Below, piece by piece: positions 54,234 through 62,748 of a DNA stretch of 64,000 nucleotides. A program made the translations under genes and the position numbers. The notes under the pieces are model-generated. The model was not told the origin of the DNA, searched no databases, and worked only from the letters and a program-made list of their open reading frames with translations. How positions within the stretch are numbered: the first letter of the stretch is position 1; the number at the start of each line of letters is the position of its first letter. This DNA is from Acidobacteriota bacterium (GTDB lineage: Bacteria; Acidobacteriota; Terriglobia; Terriglobales; Acidobacteriaceae): the NCBI GenBank assembly GCA_003225055.1, contig QIAU01000148.1, forward strand, positions 27,701 to 91,700, read 5' to 3'.

Positions 54234-54512
54234 TTAAATTTGAAGGATGTGGTGGCCATTCACCCAGTCTTTTGGACTTTCCCGGAACTTCTTGTACTCG
54301 GTATCGCTCAGCCGCACGATGGCGAACTCTGGTTCCTTGTCGCTGACGCGCGGCAACTTGGCTATCTCGAGACCATCCGTCATTTTCCAAGGCGGTGGGA
54401 TTCGCTTGTTGGCTGTCATCTTGTACTGGTCGCTTTTCGGGGTGCTTTCCTGGGCGAGAATGGACATGCTGATCAGCAGGGAAAACCCTACCGCCAGGCT
54501 TATCCTTCTCAT
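54234..54512 (-). CDS. Small exported protein of unknown function
   Basis: 92 residues with a signal peptide (about 1-20, 'RRISLAVGFSLLISMSILAQ'). The mature part is short and charged ('MTDGLEIAKLPRVSDKEPEF', 'LSDTEYKKFRESPKDWVNGH'). I do not recognise the family. GAGGAG lies about 4 nt before ATG 54512; GTG 54524 in the same frame is less likely. Confidence 0.6.
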   Translation of the reverse strand: MRRISLAVGFSLLISMSILAQESTPKSDQYKMTANKRIPPPWKMTDGLEIAKLPRVSDKEPEFAIVRLSDTEYKKFRESPKDWVNGHHILQI

Positions 54513-54909
54513 GGCGCTCCTCACGTGGTGAGCCGCTTCTATACCCTTAAGGCCCGCAATGTCAATGGAATCCGGTTAACCGGGTTAGCCGCTGGCCTAG
54601 GTTCTCAACCCGGAAAGAGGGCTCGAATTTTTCCCTTGACCCTTCGCTCAGCGTTCGCTAAGCTAAATCGTACTCGGGAGTACCCGTTCAGTTGGCCGTC
54701 AGGAAACGAACCTCCGTTCACAACGGGCCAAATCCAGAAAATTGAGCAACTTTCGGAGACGGCGGAGCATCATTACGGATGTAAGTAACTGTCCCGTACA
54801 AAGCCCATCTAATAAATAAAGAGCCTGTCCTTGGGGACCGCACCTTTACCGCCCGAGGGCTGGCAGGGTGAGTCCGGCCGACTCTTGAAATTTAGGAGAA
54901 GCTAACATC
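54513..54909. other. 397-nt intergenic region with a possible promoter
   Basis: TTGACC (54636-54641), 17 nt, TAAGCT (54659-54664) could be a promoter for the omega-like gene, leaving a leader of about 240 nt. GTACTCGGGAGTAC near 54669 is a short palindrome. No other feature is supported. Confidence 0.35.
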
Positions 54910-55125
54910 ATGCGCTCTGATCGCGTTTTTGACGCTTTACAGACCCTGCGTAACCGATATATGCTCTGCCAGCTTGCGTCGAAGGCTACGCGGAAATTCC
55001 ATAAACCCAATACCCGTATCCAGGAGACCATGAACGAAGTCCTGGATCGGATTGCAGACTCGGAACGGCAAGCAGTTCTTTCCGAGCCGGAGAATGTTTC
55101 TGAGGCGCAGCGGCGGGCTGCCTGA
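54910..55125 (+). CDS. Small conserved protein resembling RNA polymerase omega
   Basis: 71 residues without signal peptide. The segment 'NRYMLCQLASKATRKFHKPN' recalls the 'NRYELVLLAAKRARQ' helix of omega subunits, and 'TRIQETMNEVLDRI' could match the following helix. The usual 'RKP...IALREI' closing motif is not clear. It is therefore omega-like at best. AGGAGAAG lies 8 nt before ATG 54910. It precedes rho by 81 nt, so they may be co-transcribed, an attractive pairing of two transcription factors. Confidence 0.6.
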   Translation: MRSDRVFDALQTLRNRYMLCQLASKATRKFHKPNTRIQETMNEVLDRIADSERQAVLSEPENVSEAQRRAA

Positions 55126-55206
55126 ACTCAGCCCCGCCGCGTGCCCGCGCGGTGTAGTGAAATCTTCCTTTTAGCGACCCCCCTTGAAAATCTCCAGTAG
55201 GTGACC

Positions 55207-56457
55207 ATGACCATAGCTGAACTCAAAGAAAAGAACATCACGGAATTAACTAAGATCGCCCGAACTCTGGATCTGCCGGGCGCGAGCGGCTTGCGCAAGC
55301 AGGACCTGATCTTCAAGATCCTGCAGGCGCAAAGCGAAAAAGAAGGCCACATCTTTGCCGAGGGCGTGCTCGAAATCCTGCCCGACGGCTACGGCTTTCT
55401 GCGCTCGCCCGACTACAACTACCTCCCCGGCCCGGACGATATCTACGTCTCACCGTCGCAGATCCGCAAGTTCGACCTCAAGACCGGCGACACTATCAGT
55501 GGTCAGGTCCGTCCCCCCCACGAGGGCGAGAAGTACTTCGCGCTGGTCAAGATCGAAGCGGTGAACTTCGAGTCGCCGGAAGAGGCGCGCAACAAGATTC
55601 TATTCGACAACCTGACGCCGCTTTATCCGCAGGAGCGCATCAAGCTGGAAACTGCGCGCGAGAATGTCGGCGCCCGCGTTATGGACCTGCTGACGCCGCT
55701 CGGAAAGGGCCAGCGCGGCCTGATCGTCTCGCCGCCCCGCGCCGGCAAGACCATGATCCTGCAGAATATCGCCAACTCGATTACCACCAACCATCCCGAG
55801 ATTGTGCTCATCGTGCTGCTGATTGACGAGCGTCCGGAAGAAGTGACGGACATGCAGCGGTCGGTCAAAGGCGAAGTCATCTCCTCGACCTTCGACGAGC
55901 CCGCCGCTCGCCACGTGCAGGTAGCCGAAATGGTGATTGAGAAGGCCAAGCGCCTGGTCGAGCACAAGCGCGACGTCGTAATCCTGCTCGACTCCATCAC
56001 GCGACTCGCCCGCGCCTACAACACCATCGTTCCGCCCTCCGGAAAGGTGCTCTCCGGCGGCGTAGACTCCAACGCCCTCCAGCGTCCGAAGCGTTTCTTC
56101 GGAGCGGCCCGCAACATAGAAGAAGGCGGCTCGCTGACCATCATCGCCACCGCCCTGATTGATACCGGTTCGCGCATGGACGACGTGATCTTTGAAGAGT
56201 TCAAAGGCACCGGCAACTGCGAAGTCATCCTGGACCGCAAGCTCTCCGACAAGCGAGTCTTCCCGGCCATCGACATCCAGCGCTCGGGCACCCGCAAGGA
56301 AGAGCTGATCATCCCGAAAGATGACCTGCAGCGAATCTGGGTACTCAGGAAAGTTCTGAACCCGCTATCCCCGGTAGAAGCCATGGAGCTCCTGATCGAC
56401 AAGCTGAGCAAGACCAAGTCGAACGGAGAATTCCTGGCCAACATGAGCTCGCTGTAA
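55207..56457 (+). CDS. rho: Transcription termination factor Rho
   Basis: 416 residues. The N-terminal domain ('[20 protein letters not shown]') and the OB-fold RNA site ('[20 protein letters not shown]') are followed by the RecA-like ATPase. Walker A is SPPRAGKT, and '[13 protein letters not shown]', '[11 protein letters not shown]' and '[19 protein letters not shown]' (Q/R loops) are present. It is a hexameric helicase that ends untranslated transcripts. AGGTG precedes ATG 55207; GTG 55201 is in frame. The length fits Rho without insertions. Confidence 0.97.
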   Translation: MTIAELKEKNITELTKIARTLDLPGASGLRKQDLIFKILQAQSEKEGHIFAEGVLEILPDGYGFLRSPDYNYLPGPDDIYVSPSQIRKFDLKTGDTISGQVRPPHEGEKYFALVKIEAVNFESPEEARNKILFDNLTPLYPQERIKLETARENVGARVMDLLTPLGKGQRGLIVSPPRAGKTMILQNIANSITTNHPEIVLIVLLIDERPEEVTDMQRSVKGEVISSTFDEPAARHVQVAEMVIEKAKRLVEHKRDVVILLDSITRLARAYNTIVPPSGKVLSGGVDSNALQRPKRFFGAARNIEEGGSLTIIATALIDTGSRMDDVIFEEFKGTGNCEVILDRKLSDKRVFPAIDIQRSGTRKEELIIPKDDLQRIWVLRKVLNPLSPVEAMELLIDKLSKTKSNGEFLANMSSL

Positions 56458-56467
56458 GAGTTTTCCC

Positions 56468-56500
56468 GTGTGGCGCGGACACTCTTGTCCGCGCCCACTC
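56468..56500. repeat. Palindrome GGCGCGGACA/TGTCCGCGCC between convergent genes
   Basis: A near-perfect 10-bp stem with a short loop sits between the ends of rho and the esterase gene. No T-run flanks it. The same core recurs in the terminator at 61103-61130. Confidence 0.6.
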
Positions 56501-57450
56501 TACATCCCCAGCGATTCTCTCGGCAGCACTCCGAATCTTCGACCAGTAGTAGGATCCACCGCCGTGGCTTTCTCCCGCACCGAGCGCAACTGCTCTTTAA
56601 CCGCGCGGAAGGTACGCTCCTCATCACTCGGTTCGCCCGTCGCTGTCAGCACAGCGCTCAGCCATGCAAACATGGCACGCAGGCGCGGACGAAACCACGG
56701 CCCTCCATGATCCCCGCCGCGCACCAGCCGATACTCGTGCGAAATATCCAGATCCCACAGCACCCGATGCAAGAACTCAGTTCCATCGTGCGCATTGACG
56801 AAGTCGTTGTCGCCGACCTCAAGGTAAATCGGCAGACCAGATTCCAGAATGCGGCCTGCGTTCGCTTGCGCCCGGTTCGCCGGATTGTTGGCGGCAAACA
56901 GCAGGGGATCGCGCCCCGGCCCGATAAGCCGCGCCGGACCGCCCGAGCTGTGATGCAGCCGGTTGCGTGCGCCAATTTCCGAATCGGCGCATCCCGGTTC
57001 GAGCATGGGATTCATGACCGCGACCGCCGCGAACTGCTGGGGATGCGCGAAGGCAATTTTCAGCGCTCCATAGCCGCCCATTGACATTCCCGTGATCGCA
57101 GTCGCGTCTCGATCGTCTCCCACATTGCATGCCTTGCGTAGGTGCGGGATGAAGTCTTCCATGAGGAACGATTCCCATCTCACACCCTGTTCCGGATCTT
57201 CGACGTAGTAACTCATGCCCGCGCTGGGTGTGGCCAAGACCATGGGAGCAAGCGAGCCCTCCGACCACCAGGCGTCGAGCAACGGCTGGCAATCGATCAG
57301 GCTCTGGCGGCTGCCGCCTCCGCCCATCAGCACGAGACAGAGGGGAAACGGAACCGACGCTCTGTAATCGGGAGGAGTGACGATGGCGTAGGGTACGGCT
57401 TCGGGAAGATTGCTAGACGACAGCTCAGATAATTCGAAGTTGGATCGCAT
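56500..57450 (-). CDS. Alpha/beta-hydrolase esterase (esterase D/PHB-depolymerase-like)
   Basis: 316 residues of the Esterase_D type: 'PFPLCLVLMGGGGSRQSL' as oxyanion strand, nucleophile elbow GMSMGG in 'ITGMSMGGYGALKIAF', a late Asp in 'VGDNDFVN', and the catalytic His in 'RGGDHGGPWF'. The substrate is unknown; relatives hydrolyse carboxylic esters or S-formylglutathione. I prefer ATG 57450, which has a -10 hexamer 9 nt upstream; ATG 57498 would add 16 residues. Confidence 0.82.
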   Translation of the reverse strand: MRSNFELSELSSSNLPEAVPYAIVTPPDYRASVPFPLCLVLMGGGGSRQSLIDCQPLLDAWWSEGSLAPMVLATPSAGMSYYVEDPEQGVRWESFLMEDFIPHLRKACNVGDDRDATAITGMSMGGYGALKIAFAHPQQFAAVAVMNPMLEPGCADSEIGARNRLHHSSGGPARLIGPGRDPLLFAANNPANRAQANAGRILESGLPIYLEVGDNDFVNAHDGTEFLHRVLWDLDISHEYRLVRGGDHGGPWFRPRLRAMFAWLSAVLTATGEPSDEERTFRAVKEQLRSVREKATAVDPTTGRRFGVLPRESLGM

Positions 57451-57459
57451 GACACCGCG

Positions 57460-57489
57460 ATTATGTCCGCGCACCCATCCAAGAAACAA
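57460..57489 (-). promoter_or_regulatory. Promoter TTGTTT-18-CATAAT directly before the esterase gene
   Basis: On the minus strand TTGTTT (57484-57489) and CATAAT (57460-57465) are 18 nt apart. The -10 ends 9 nt before ATG 57450, the same geometry as the other leaderless candidates. Confidence 0.45.
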
Positions 57490-58734
57490 TCTAGTCATAT
57501 GCGTGATAAAATGCGACTTCTACGCCCAGCCCTGTGGCCAGGGTTTCTTGCGGGCGCAGGCGCCCTCGCCCGCGAGAGTGCGTTTTCGTTTCCAGGCAAT
57601 TGTCATGGGGAGCGAAGCGAAGAACCTGCTGTTTCATTGGCTCTTCTTATTCAGCAGGCTCTACGCCGAGGGATGAGTGTTGCCCTTAAGCTTGATCACC
57701 GAGCAGCCCAGGAAAAATTTACGGGATGAAAGCCTGGACTGCCCCAGTTACGGCCCCTTCGGTTGAGGGCAGTGAGGGCGTGCTGTGCCTCACATGACTC
57801 GGACCCGATCGCCTCTCTCCAGGATCTCTACAGGTTCCGCTTCAGTTGCTCTTGAAATCTATCGAGGCAACGCTTCACCACCTCGCCGGCGTCTCTCTCC
57901 GTGCCCGCGGAGCCTTCTATCATCAGCATCCGATCCGTTGCCCGGCGGATGATCGTGTACGGGAAGGGCACCGAGGGGTGGCGGTTAGGAACTCACGTGG
58001 GGCTGTTCACGACCATTGTAGGGTCCGCTTTCGATTCGCATAAGTCAGACTATGCCCCTGAAATCGATCCTCACTTCGCTTCAGAACAGCCACGGGCCAT
58101 CAGGAGGCCGCCTGCTGCGGCTTGCGTTCCAACTCCGTGTTCGTTGTCTTTCCGGTAGGCGCCCGCTAGCCAGTCACAGATAGCTTTCTGCACCTCATGC
58201 AGCAGCACGAGCTTTCTCTTGGGAGCGCTCTCGGCGAACCCCCCTTCTGTACAATTCGCCGAAATCAATGGATGTGCTGGTATTCACGGATCATTACCTC
58301 CCGGGCGCGGGGTCTGTATTCAGTCGCGGGCGGGTTCAAAATCGCGCGGAGACTTACTCAGATTAATGCGCCTCGGACACTGTGATTGCGCGAGCAATAC
58401 GTCGCGAAGCTACGCGCAGTCCTTTTGGAAGAGCTGTACTCTCCGTTCGCGACGGCGCATGAAAAACCTCGCAGGAGCACGGCTGGTGCGCATAAACCGG
58501 GCATTAAGCCAACCAAAGCCAACCCTTACGCCGAATCCGCCGCTGGTCGAGGACAATGACAAGCAATAATATTAAATTCACGTAAAACGATGATTTATTG
58601 CATGTCCCACCTCTGTTTTCCACAGCTTCCGCCAGCCCTTTTTTTTGAACCTCGCGACGCTGGCTAAGCACTTGTCGGCGGCCACGCTCAAATGATATTT
58701 ACGTCATGCGCCCTTTGCCGGAGAGGAAGCCTTC
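57490..58734. other. About 1.2 kb without an intact gene
   Basis: It includes a 'TGTCATGGGGAGCGAAGCGAAGAACC' type repeat near 57600-57640 (two pieces of the family seen elsewhere). Short open pieces look protein-like but unidentified. One is a minus-strand segment ending 'VVKRCLDRFQEQLKRNL' near 57837-57990, another a plus-strand segment with 'YVAKLRAVLLEELYSPF' near 58400-58450. Frames break often. I read it as decayed coding DNA. Confidence 0.5.
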
Positions 58735-60036
58735 ATGAAGCTCCTGGTAGTCGTGTTGTTTCTCAGTGTTGCCCTTGTTTCTACCACTTCCCCGGACCCG
58801 GAGGCGCCCACCGGATTCGACAACAAAAGCAACGGCATGGTGGACGATGCTGCCCACCAGGCGGATCAGGCGAAATTCGACGAGACGGAGGGTGTCGACG
58901 ACGGCCTTGGGCCTCTCTACAACGCTCAATCCTGCCGCGAGTGTCACCAGAACCCGACGTCCGGCGGAACCAGCCAGGTTTCCGAACTGCGCGTCGGCCA
59001 TCAGGGGCACGATCACATTTTTCACAATCCGGAAATCCCCATCGCGCACGGCACAGAGATCATCAAAGGCCGCACCCTGGTGAATGATCGCTCGATCTGC
59101 CCTAGCGCAGCCTTCCCCGACATGGAAATCCAGGAGCATGTGCCTGACAGCGAGAACATCCGAACCAATCGTATGTCCGTTGGTCTCCTGGGAGACGGCT
59201 TCGTCGAGGCAGTCGCCGACCAAACGCTGTTGGACCTCTCCAAGAAACAATGCGAGGAATCCCACCACAAAATCTGCGGACAGGCGATTTATGTGCCCAT
59301 CGTCGAGGCTCCTGGACAAACCGGCATCGGACGCTTCGGCTGGAAGGACCAGCACGCCAGCCTCCTGTCATTCTCCGGAGACGCCTACGTAAACGAAATG
59401 GGCATCACCAGCCGCCTTTTTCCCGATGAAGTGACCAAGCTGTGCAACACGGCTCCCGAGCCTAACAATCAACCCGGTACTGACGGCTTGGACGACGTCG
59501 ACCACTTCGCCCGCTTCGTCCGTGCCTCCAAGGCTCCCGCCCGCGACGCCACGCTGGCCGACACTCCGCAAGCCAAAAAGGGCTCTCAGCTGTTTGACAA
59601 GATTGGCTGTGTCACCTGCCACGTGCGCACCCTGACCACAGCCGCAGCAGGCGCCAAGATCAACGGAGGCACGTACACCATTTCTGACGCCCTGGGAGGG
59701 AAGACTTTCTATCCGTATTCCGATTTTTTGCTGCACAACGTCGGGACAGGTGACGGGATGGTTGTCCCTATGATCGAACATTACGGGGTGAGAATGTATC
59801 AGATCCAGTGGAAGAGCTTTTCGCCCCAACACTTCCAAAAAGCCCAGAACAAGCTGCGCACCGCGCCGTTATGGGGCATCCGCTTCCGCAATCGCATGAT
59901 GCACGACGGACAATCAATCACCCTGCGAGACGCCATTTTGAGGCATCGCAAGGAAGGCCGTGAGGCGGCTAAGCACTTCAAGCATCTGTCCGCCGCCGAT
60001 CAGCAGGCGGTTCTCGACTTCGTAAACTCGCTGTGA
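58735..60036 (+). CDS. Exported di-heme c-type cytochrome (DUF1111/thiol oxidoreductase-like)
   Basis: 433 residues with a signal peptide (about 1-18). Two heme-c sites, CRECH (about 65) and CVTCH (about 300), fit di-heme oxidoreductases of the DUF1111 group. 'GPLYNAQSCRECHQNPTSGG' opens the first heme domain. Near the end, 'APLWGIRFRNRMMHDGQSIT' then 'LRDAILRHRKEGREAAKHF' matches the peroxidase-like closing helices. It is probably a periplasmic electron carrier or oxidase. No biogenesis genes adjoin it. Confidence 0.85.
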   Translation: MKLLVVVLFLSVALVSTTSPDPEAPTGFDNKSNGMVDDAAHQADQAKFDETEGVDDGLGPLYNAQSCRECHQNPTSGGTSQVSELRVGHQGHDHIFHNPEIPIAHGTEIIKGRTLVNDRSICPSAAFPDMEIQEHVPDSENIRTNRMSVGLLGDGFVEAVADQTLLDLSKKQCEESHHKICGQAIYVPIVEAPGQTGIGRFGWKDQHASLLSFSGDAYVNEMGITSRLFPDEVTKLCNTAPEPNNQPGTDGLDDVDHFARFVRASKAPARDATLADTPQAKKGSQLFDKIGCVTCHVRTLTTAAAGAKINGGTYTISDALGGKTFYPYSDFLLHNVGTGDGMVVPMIEHYGVRMYQIQWKSFSPQHFQKAQNKLRTAPLWGIRFRNRMMHDGQSITLRDAILRHRKEGREAAKHFKHLSAADQQAVLDFVNSL

Positions 60037-60228
60037 TGGAGCAGGCGCCCTCGCCCGCGGCGCTTTCTCCGGTGGCGCGTACGCTCCTTTCGGCTCGCTC
60101 AGGGCAGGCTCTGTCCGCGTCTTTGTTCTTAGTTGCGAGGGTGGCCCGTCCAAGCTCCACTTGGAGGGGAGGCGGATATCGGCTTGACGAAAGACGTAGC
60201 CACGGATCTCACGGGTCATGATCCGGGT

Positions 60229-60470
60229 TTATCCCTGCAAATCCGTGGCCGGCTTTTCCATAAATCGAGCCCAGTGTGTGATTTTTCGATACAGCCGAAA
60301 ACTGACTTCGGCGTTGATCTGTACGGACACCGGTGCCCGTTGAATCTGGCAGGTTCGAATCTCCACTGGCGGACGGCCTCAACAGCCTTTTAGTCGAGTC
60401 CCTTGCCGATCGAGCGTGCTACCCGGATGTCGTATGGCTGTCCCTGGGTATCGACAATCATCCGTGCCAT
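60229..60470 (-). pseudogene. Relic of a TonB C-terminal domain gene
   Basis: On the minus strand 'ARMIVDTQGQPYDIRVARSI' then 'GKGLD', a TAA stop (60390-60392) and 'KAVEAVRQWRFEPARFNG' give the TonB energy-transducer fold, in which the stop stands where Glu is expected (GLDEKA). After a one-base shift near 60330 it continues 'PVSVQINAEVSFRLYRKITH' and ends at 60229. The 5' part of the gene is not recognisable. A nonsense change plus a frameshift show it is dead. Confidence 0.8.
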
Positions 60471-60602
60471 TCCGTGGCGGCTTTTCTTAAATCAACAGCC
60501 AGCAATCAAAAATCAACAATTCCGACAAGGGCAACCATTCACTCTGGTCCGGGTTCCAAGCAGAGTAGAGGCCGCTGAGGCCCGTGCACGGGGGGCGGTT
60601 CC

Positions 60603-61082
60603 ATGAGGTTTCTCTTTCTGAGTTGCTTGGTTTTGGCGGTTCTGTCCCCTAGCTTTGCCGGGGATAACCCGCGCGTCTACGTCAGCGGCAGTAGGTCCTG
60701 GGAAGTGAAAGCCGGAAGTGGCGGAACCGCGGGCGGCTTCGGCGGTGGCGGCGGCGGTGGCGACCGCCCGCAGACCGCAGAAATCATTAAGACTTTTAAC
60801 CAGCGCTGCCCGCGGGTGACGATCAATAACAATAAGGAGAAAGCCGACTACATAGTTCTGCTCGATCACGAGGGCGGCAAAGATCTGTTTTTGCGCGACA
60901 ACAAGGTGGTGGTGTTCAACCGCGATGGCGACGCCGTCATGAGCAAGTCCACTCGCACCTTGGGCAACGCGGTGAAGGATGCCTGCGAGGTCATCACCCG
61001 CAACTGGAGCGGCGTGAAGGCCCGCGCGCGCAACTCCGAACCCCAGGACGACAAGCAGGCTGAGGGGGAAGACAAGAACTAG
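60603..61082 (+). CDS. Small exported Gly-rich protein of unknown function
   Basis: 159 residues with a signal peptide (about 1-19, 'MRFLFLSCLVLAVLSPSFAG'). A Gly-rich linker (about 39-55) precedes a folded part with 'AEIIKTFNQRCPRVTINNNK', 'KADYIVLLDHEGG', 'VVVFNRDGDAVMSKSTRT' and 'AVKDACEVITRNW', two Cys that may pair. A charged tail ends it. It looks like a conserved acidobacterial exported family without known role. Confidence 0.7.
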   Translation: MRFLFLSCLVLAVLSPSFAGDNPRVYVSGSRSWEVKAGSGGTAGGFGGGGGGGDRPQTAEIIKTFNQRCPRVTINNNKEKADYIVLLDHEGGKDLFLRDNKVVVFNRDGDAVMSKSTRTLGNAVKDACEVITRNWSGVKARARNSEPQDDKQAEGEDKN

Positions 61083-61102
61083 CGGGAGCCTTCCAGCACA
61101 CG

Positions 61103-61130
61103 AAAAAAGCGCGGACAGCAGTGTCCGCGC
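61103..61130 (-). terminator. Intrinsic terminator for the minus-strand exported protein gene
   Basis: GCGCGGACA (61109-61117) and TGTCCGCGC (61122-61130) pair perfectly around a 4-nt loop. On the minus strand six T follow at 61103-61108. It lies 18 nt after the stop of the gene at 61148-62026. Confidence 0.85.
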
Positions 61131-61147
61131 CGCACAACAACTTCGGC

Positions 61148-62026
61148 CTACTGTTTTTTGGCCGTTTCGGCCGCTTTCTTGGGAACAGCGGCCATCACCG
61201 TCTTCTGACCCCAGAAGGTCGGATCAGCTTTTGCCCACTCGCTCGGCACATAGCTCATCTTGGGCTCAAAACTAAACAGGTTAGTTTGCGTCGACTCCAG
61301 GCACGCTGCCGACAATTCGTGAGCCCTCTTCATCGTGTCTTCGCCCATCGTTTCTTCAATCTGCTTGCCCTGGACGAAGTTGTGGTCAATCTCCGACGCC
61401 GTCTTCAAGGGCGAGAACACTATGACGGTGTTGCCCAGTGAACCGTATGCGACTTCGTATGTGGCCCAGTGTGTGTCTGGGACCTTCGAGTAGGCGTTGA
61501 TGTAGATCTTGGCCAGCTCCTCGAAGTCCTTCTCGTGTCCCGGTTTCACGCGGAAGGCGGATAGTTCGAAGTAGCGCATGTGCGGAAGATCTGCGGCCGG
61601 GTTCAGGCTCAGATCCTCGCGATAGACGAATACGCCTTGATCGAAGTCGCTCAACAGTTCACCATCATTGAGCGAGGCACGATCGAGCGCCGCAGAAAGG
61701 CCGGCATTTTTTTCTGCCGCCTTATTGTCTTTTTCCATTGCCTCGAAAGAATCGTAGCCGGTGAGGAACAGGGAACGCGGCTTGCCGGACATCGAATTGA
61801 TAGCCAGGTAATGCGTCGGCCACTTGGCCGTGGCAAACGCCTGCACGAAGGCGGTTTCGGATCTGTGGTGGATCATGCCCGCCTTGCCCGGCTTCACGAA
61901 CTCGCGGGCGATGACCAGGACTTTCGGCGGCTGACTGAGACCCTCGGTTTTGTCTTGCGCTAAAGCAACGGCCAGTCCTCCTAGCAGGAGGAACAGGCCC
62001 AACATGAAGCTGGTGAGTCTTTGCAT
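61148..62026 (-). CDS. Exported protein of unknown function
   Basis: 292 residues with a signal peptide (about 1-24, 'FMLGLFLLLGGLAVALAQ'). The mature protein reads as two related alpha/beta parts: 'VLVIAREFVKPGKAGMIHHR' near the start and 'RYFELSAFRVKPGHEKDFEE' near the middle. They resemble duplicated ferredoxin-like (ABM/NIPSNAP-type) folds. No function is assigned. AAGGAGG lies 5 nt before ATG 62026. A strong terminator follows. Confidence 0.72.
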   Translation of the reverse strand: MQRLTSFMLGLFLLLGGLAVALAQDKTEGLSQPPKVLVIAREFVKPGKAGMIHHRSETAFVQAFATAKWPTHYLAINSMSGKPRSLFLTGYDSFEAMEKDNKAAEKNAGLSAALDRASLNDGELLSDFDQGVFVYREDLSLNPAADLPHMRYFELSAFRVKPGHEKDFEELAKIYINAYSKVPDTHWATYEVAYGSLGNTVIVFSPLKTASEIDHNFVQGKQIEETMGEDTMKRAHELSAACLESTQTNLFSFEPKMSYVPSEWAKADPTFWGQKTVMAAVPKKAAETAKKQ

Positions 62027-62163
62027 CAAACCTCCTTAAGATTTAAACGTCGGTCAGATGGGAAGAGTTTTGGATGTGGACTATGCCCGACAGCGGAAAG
62101 CTACTCCGAAAGTTGGGCAAAGTCAAACCAGCAGCTATGTGGCTTCTATGTGGCTATGTGGGG

Positions 62164-62218
62164 TTTGTGGAGGCGGGTCTCAGACCCGCCTGGACGGTTC
62201 AAAGATCCGTTCCCACAA
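62164..62218. repeat. Palindromic repeat GGCGGGTCT-C-AGACCCGCC
   Basis: A perfect 9-bp palindrome (62172-62190) is flanked by TGTGG on the left and CCCACAAA on the right, themselves partly complementary. The unit recurs in variant form at 27984 and 49071. Confidence 0.65.
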
Positions 62219-62225
62219 AGCAACA

Positions 62226-62737
62226 TCAACTTGGGCTGAATTCCCAGCGCGTCGCATTGGAAAAGATTTTTTTTCTGTCCACGCCAGCGCGATCTTCGGT
62301 CGCACGCACTAGAGCACGCTTCCCGGCACCAGCATGAGCGGCATTTTGTAGTTGGCGCGCGAGGCCGCATCGAGCTTCTTGAGCGTTGACTGGTCGCTAA
62401 CCTCGACTGCCTCGCCCTCAAGAATCACCACATCGTCTCCCGATTCCAGGGTGCACCGACACCACGGGCTGGCGCGCAAGGTTGCGCGCCAGCCGCGACG
62501 AGCGTGCTGTGCCGAAGTACAATGCGCCCTCGAGCCAGAAGCCCCACAGCGGAATCGAATGCGGCCGTCCGTCAGGCCGTCTAGATCCAGTAATTGCGCG
62601 ACTTCGTCAAACGTTCCTCCGCCTGGCTCCAGGGAAGATAGTTGTTGTCTTTCTTTAAGCCGCACCTGGGGCGGAACCTGCGGACGTCCAACTTTCGCAT
62701 ACGGCGGATCAGCCGTCTGGGTTTTTGCTTTGGCCAC
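62226..62737 (-). pseudogene. Decayed pyridoxamine 5'-phosphate oxidase-like gene
   Basis: Segments in changing frames form a PNPOx-type split-barrel protein. The N-terminal part runs to 'AQLLDLDGLTDG'. Then 'SIPLWGFWLEGALYFGTARS' in a second frame (about 62455-62585) is followed by 'LESGDDVVILEGEAVEV' back in the first. A TAG at 62309-62311 interrupts the expected 'LFAVRPKIALAWTEK', and a shift in a run of eight T (62267-62274) precedes the last 'ATRWEFSPS' and stop at 62226. Three shifts and a nonsense codon make function impossible. Confidence 0.8.
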
Positions 62738-62748
62738 AATTCACCTCG

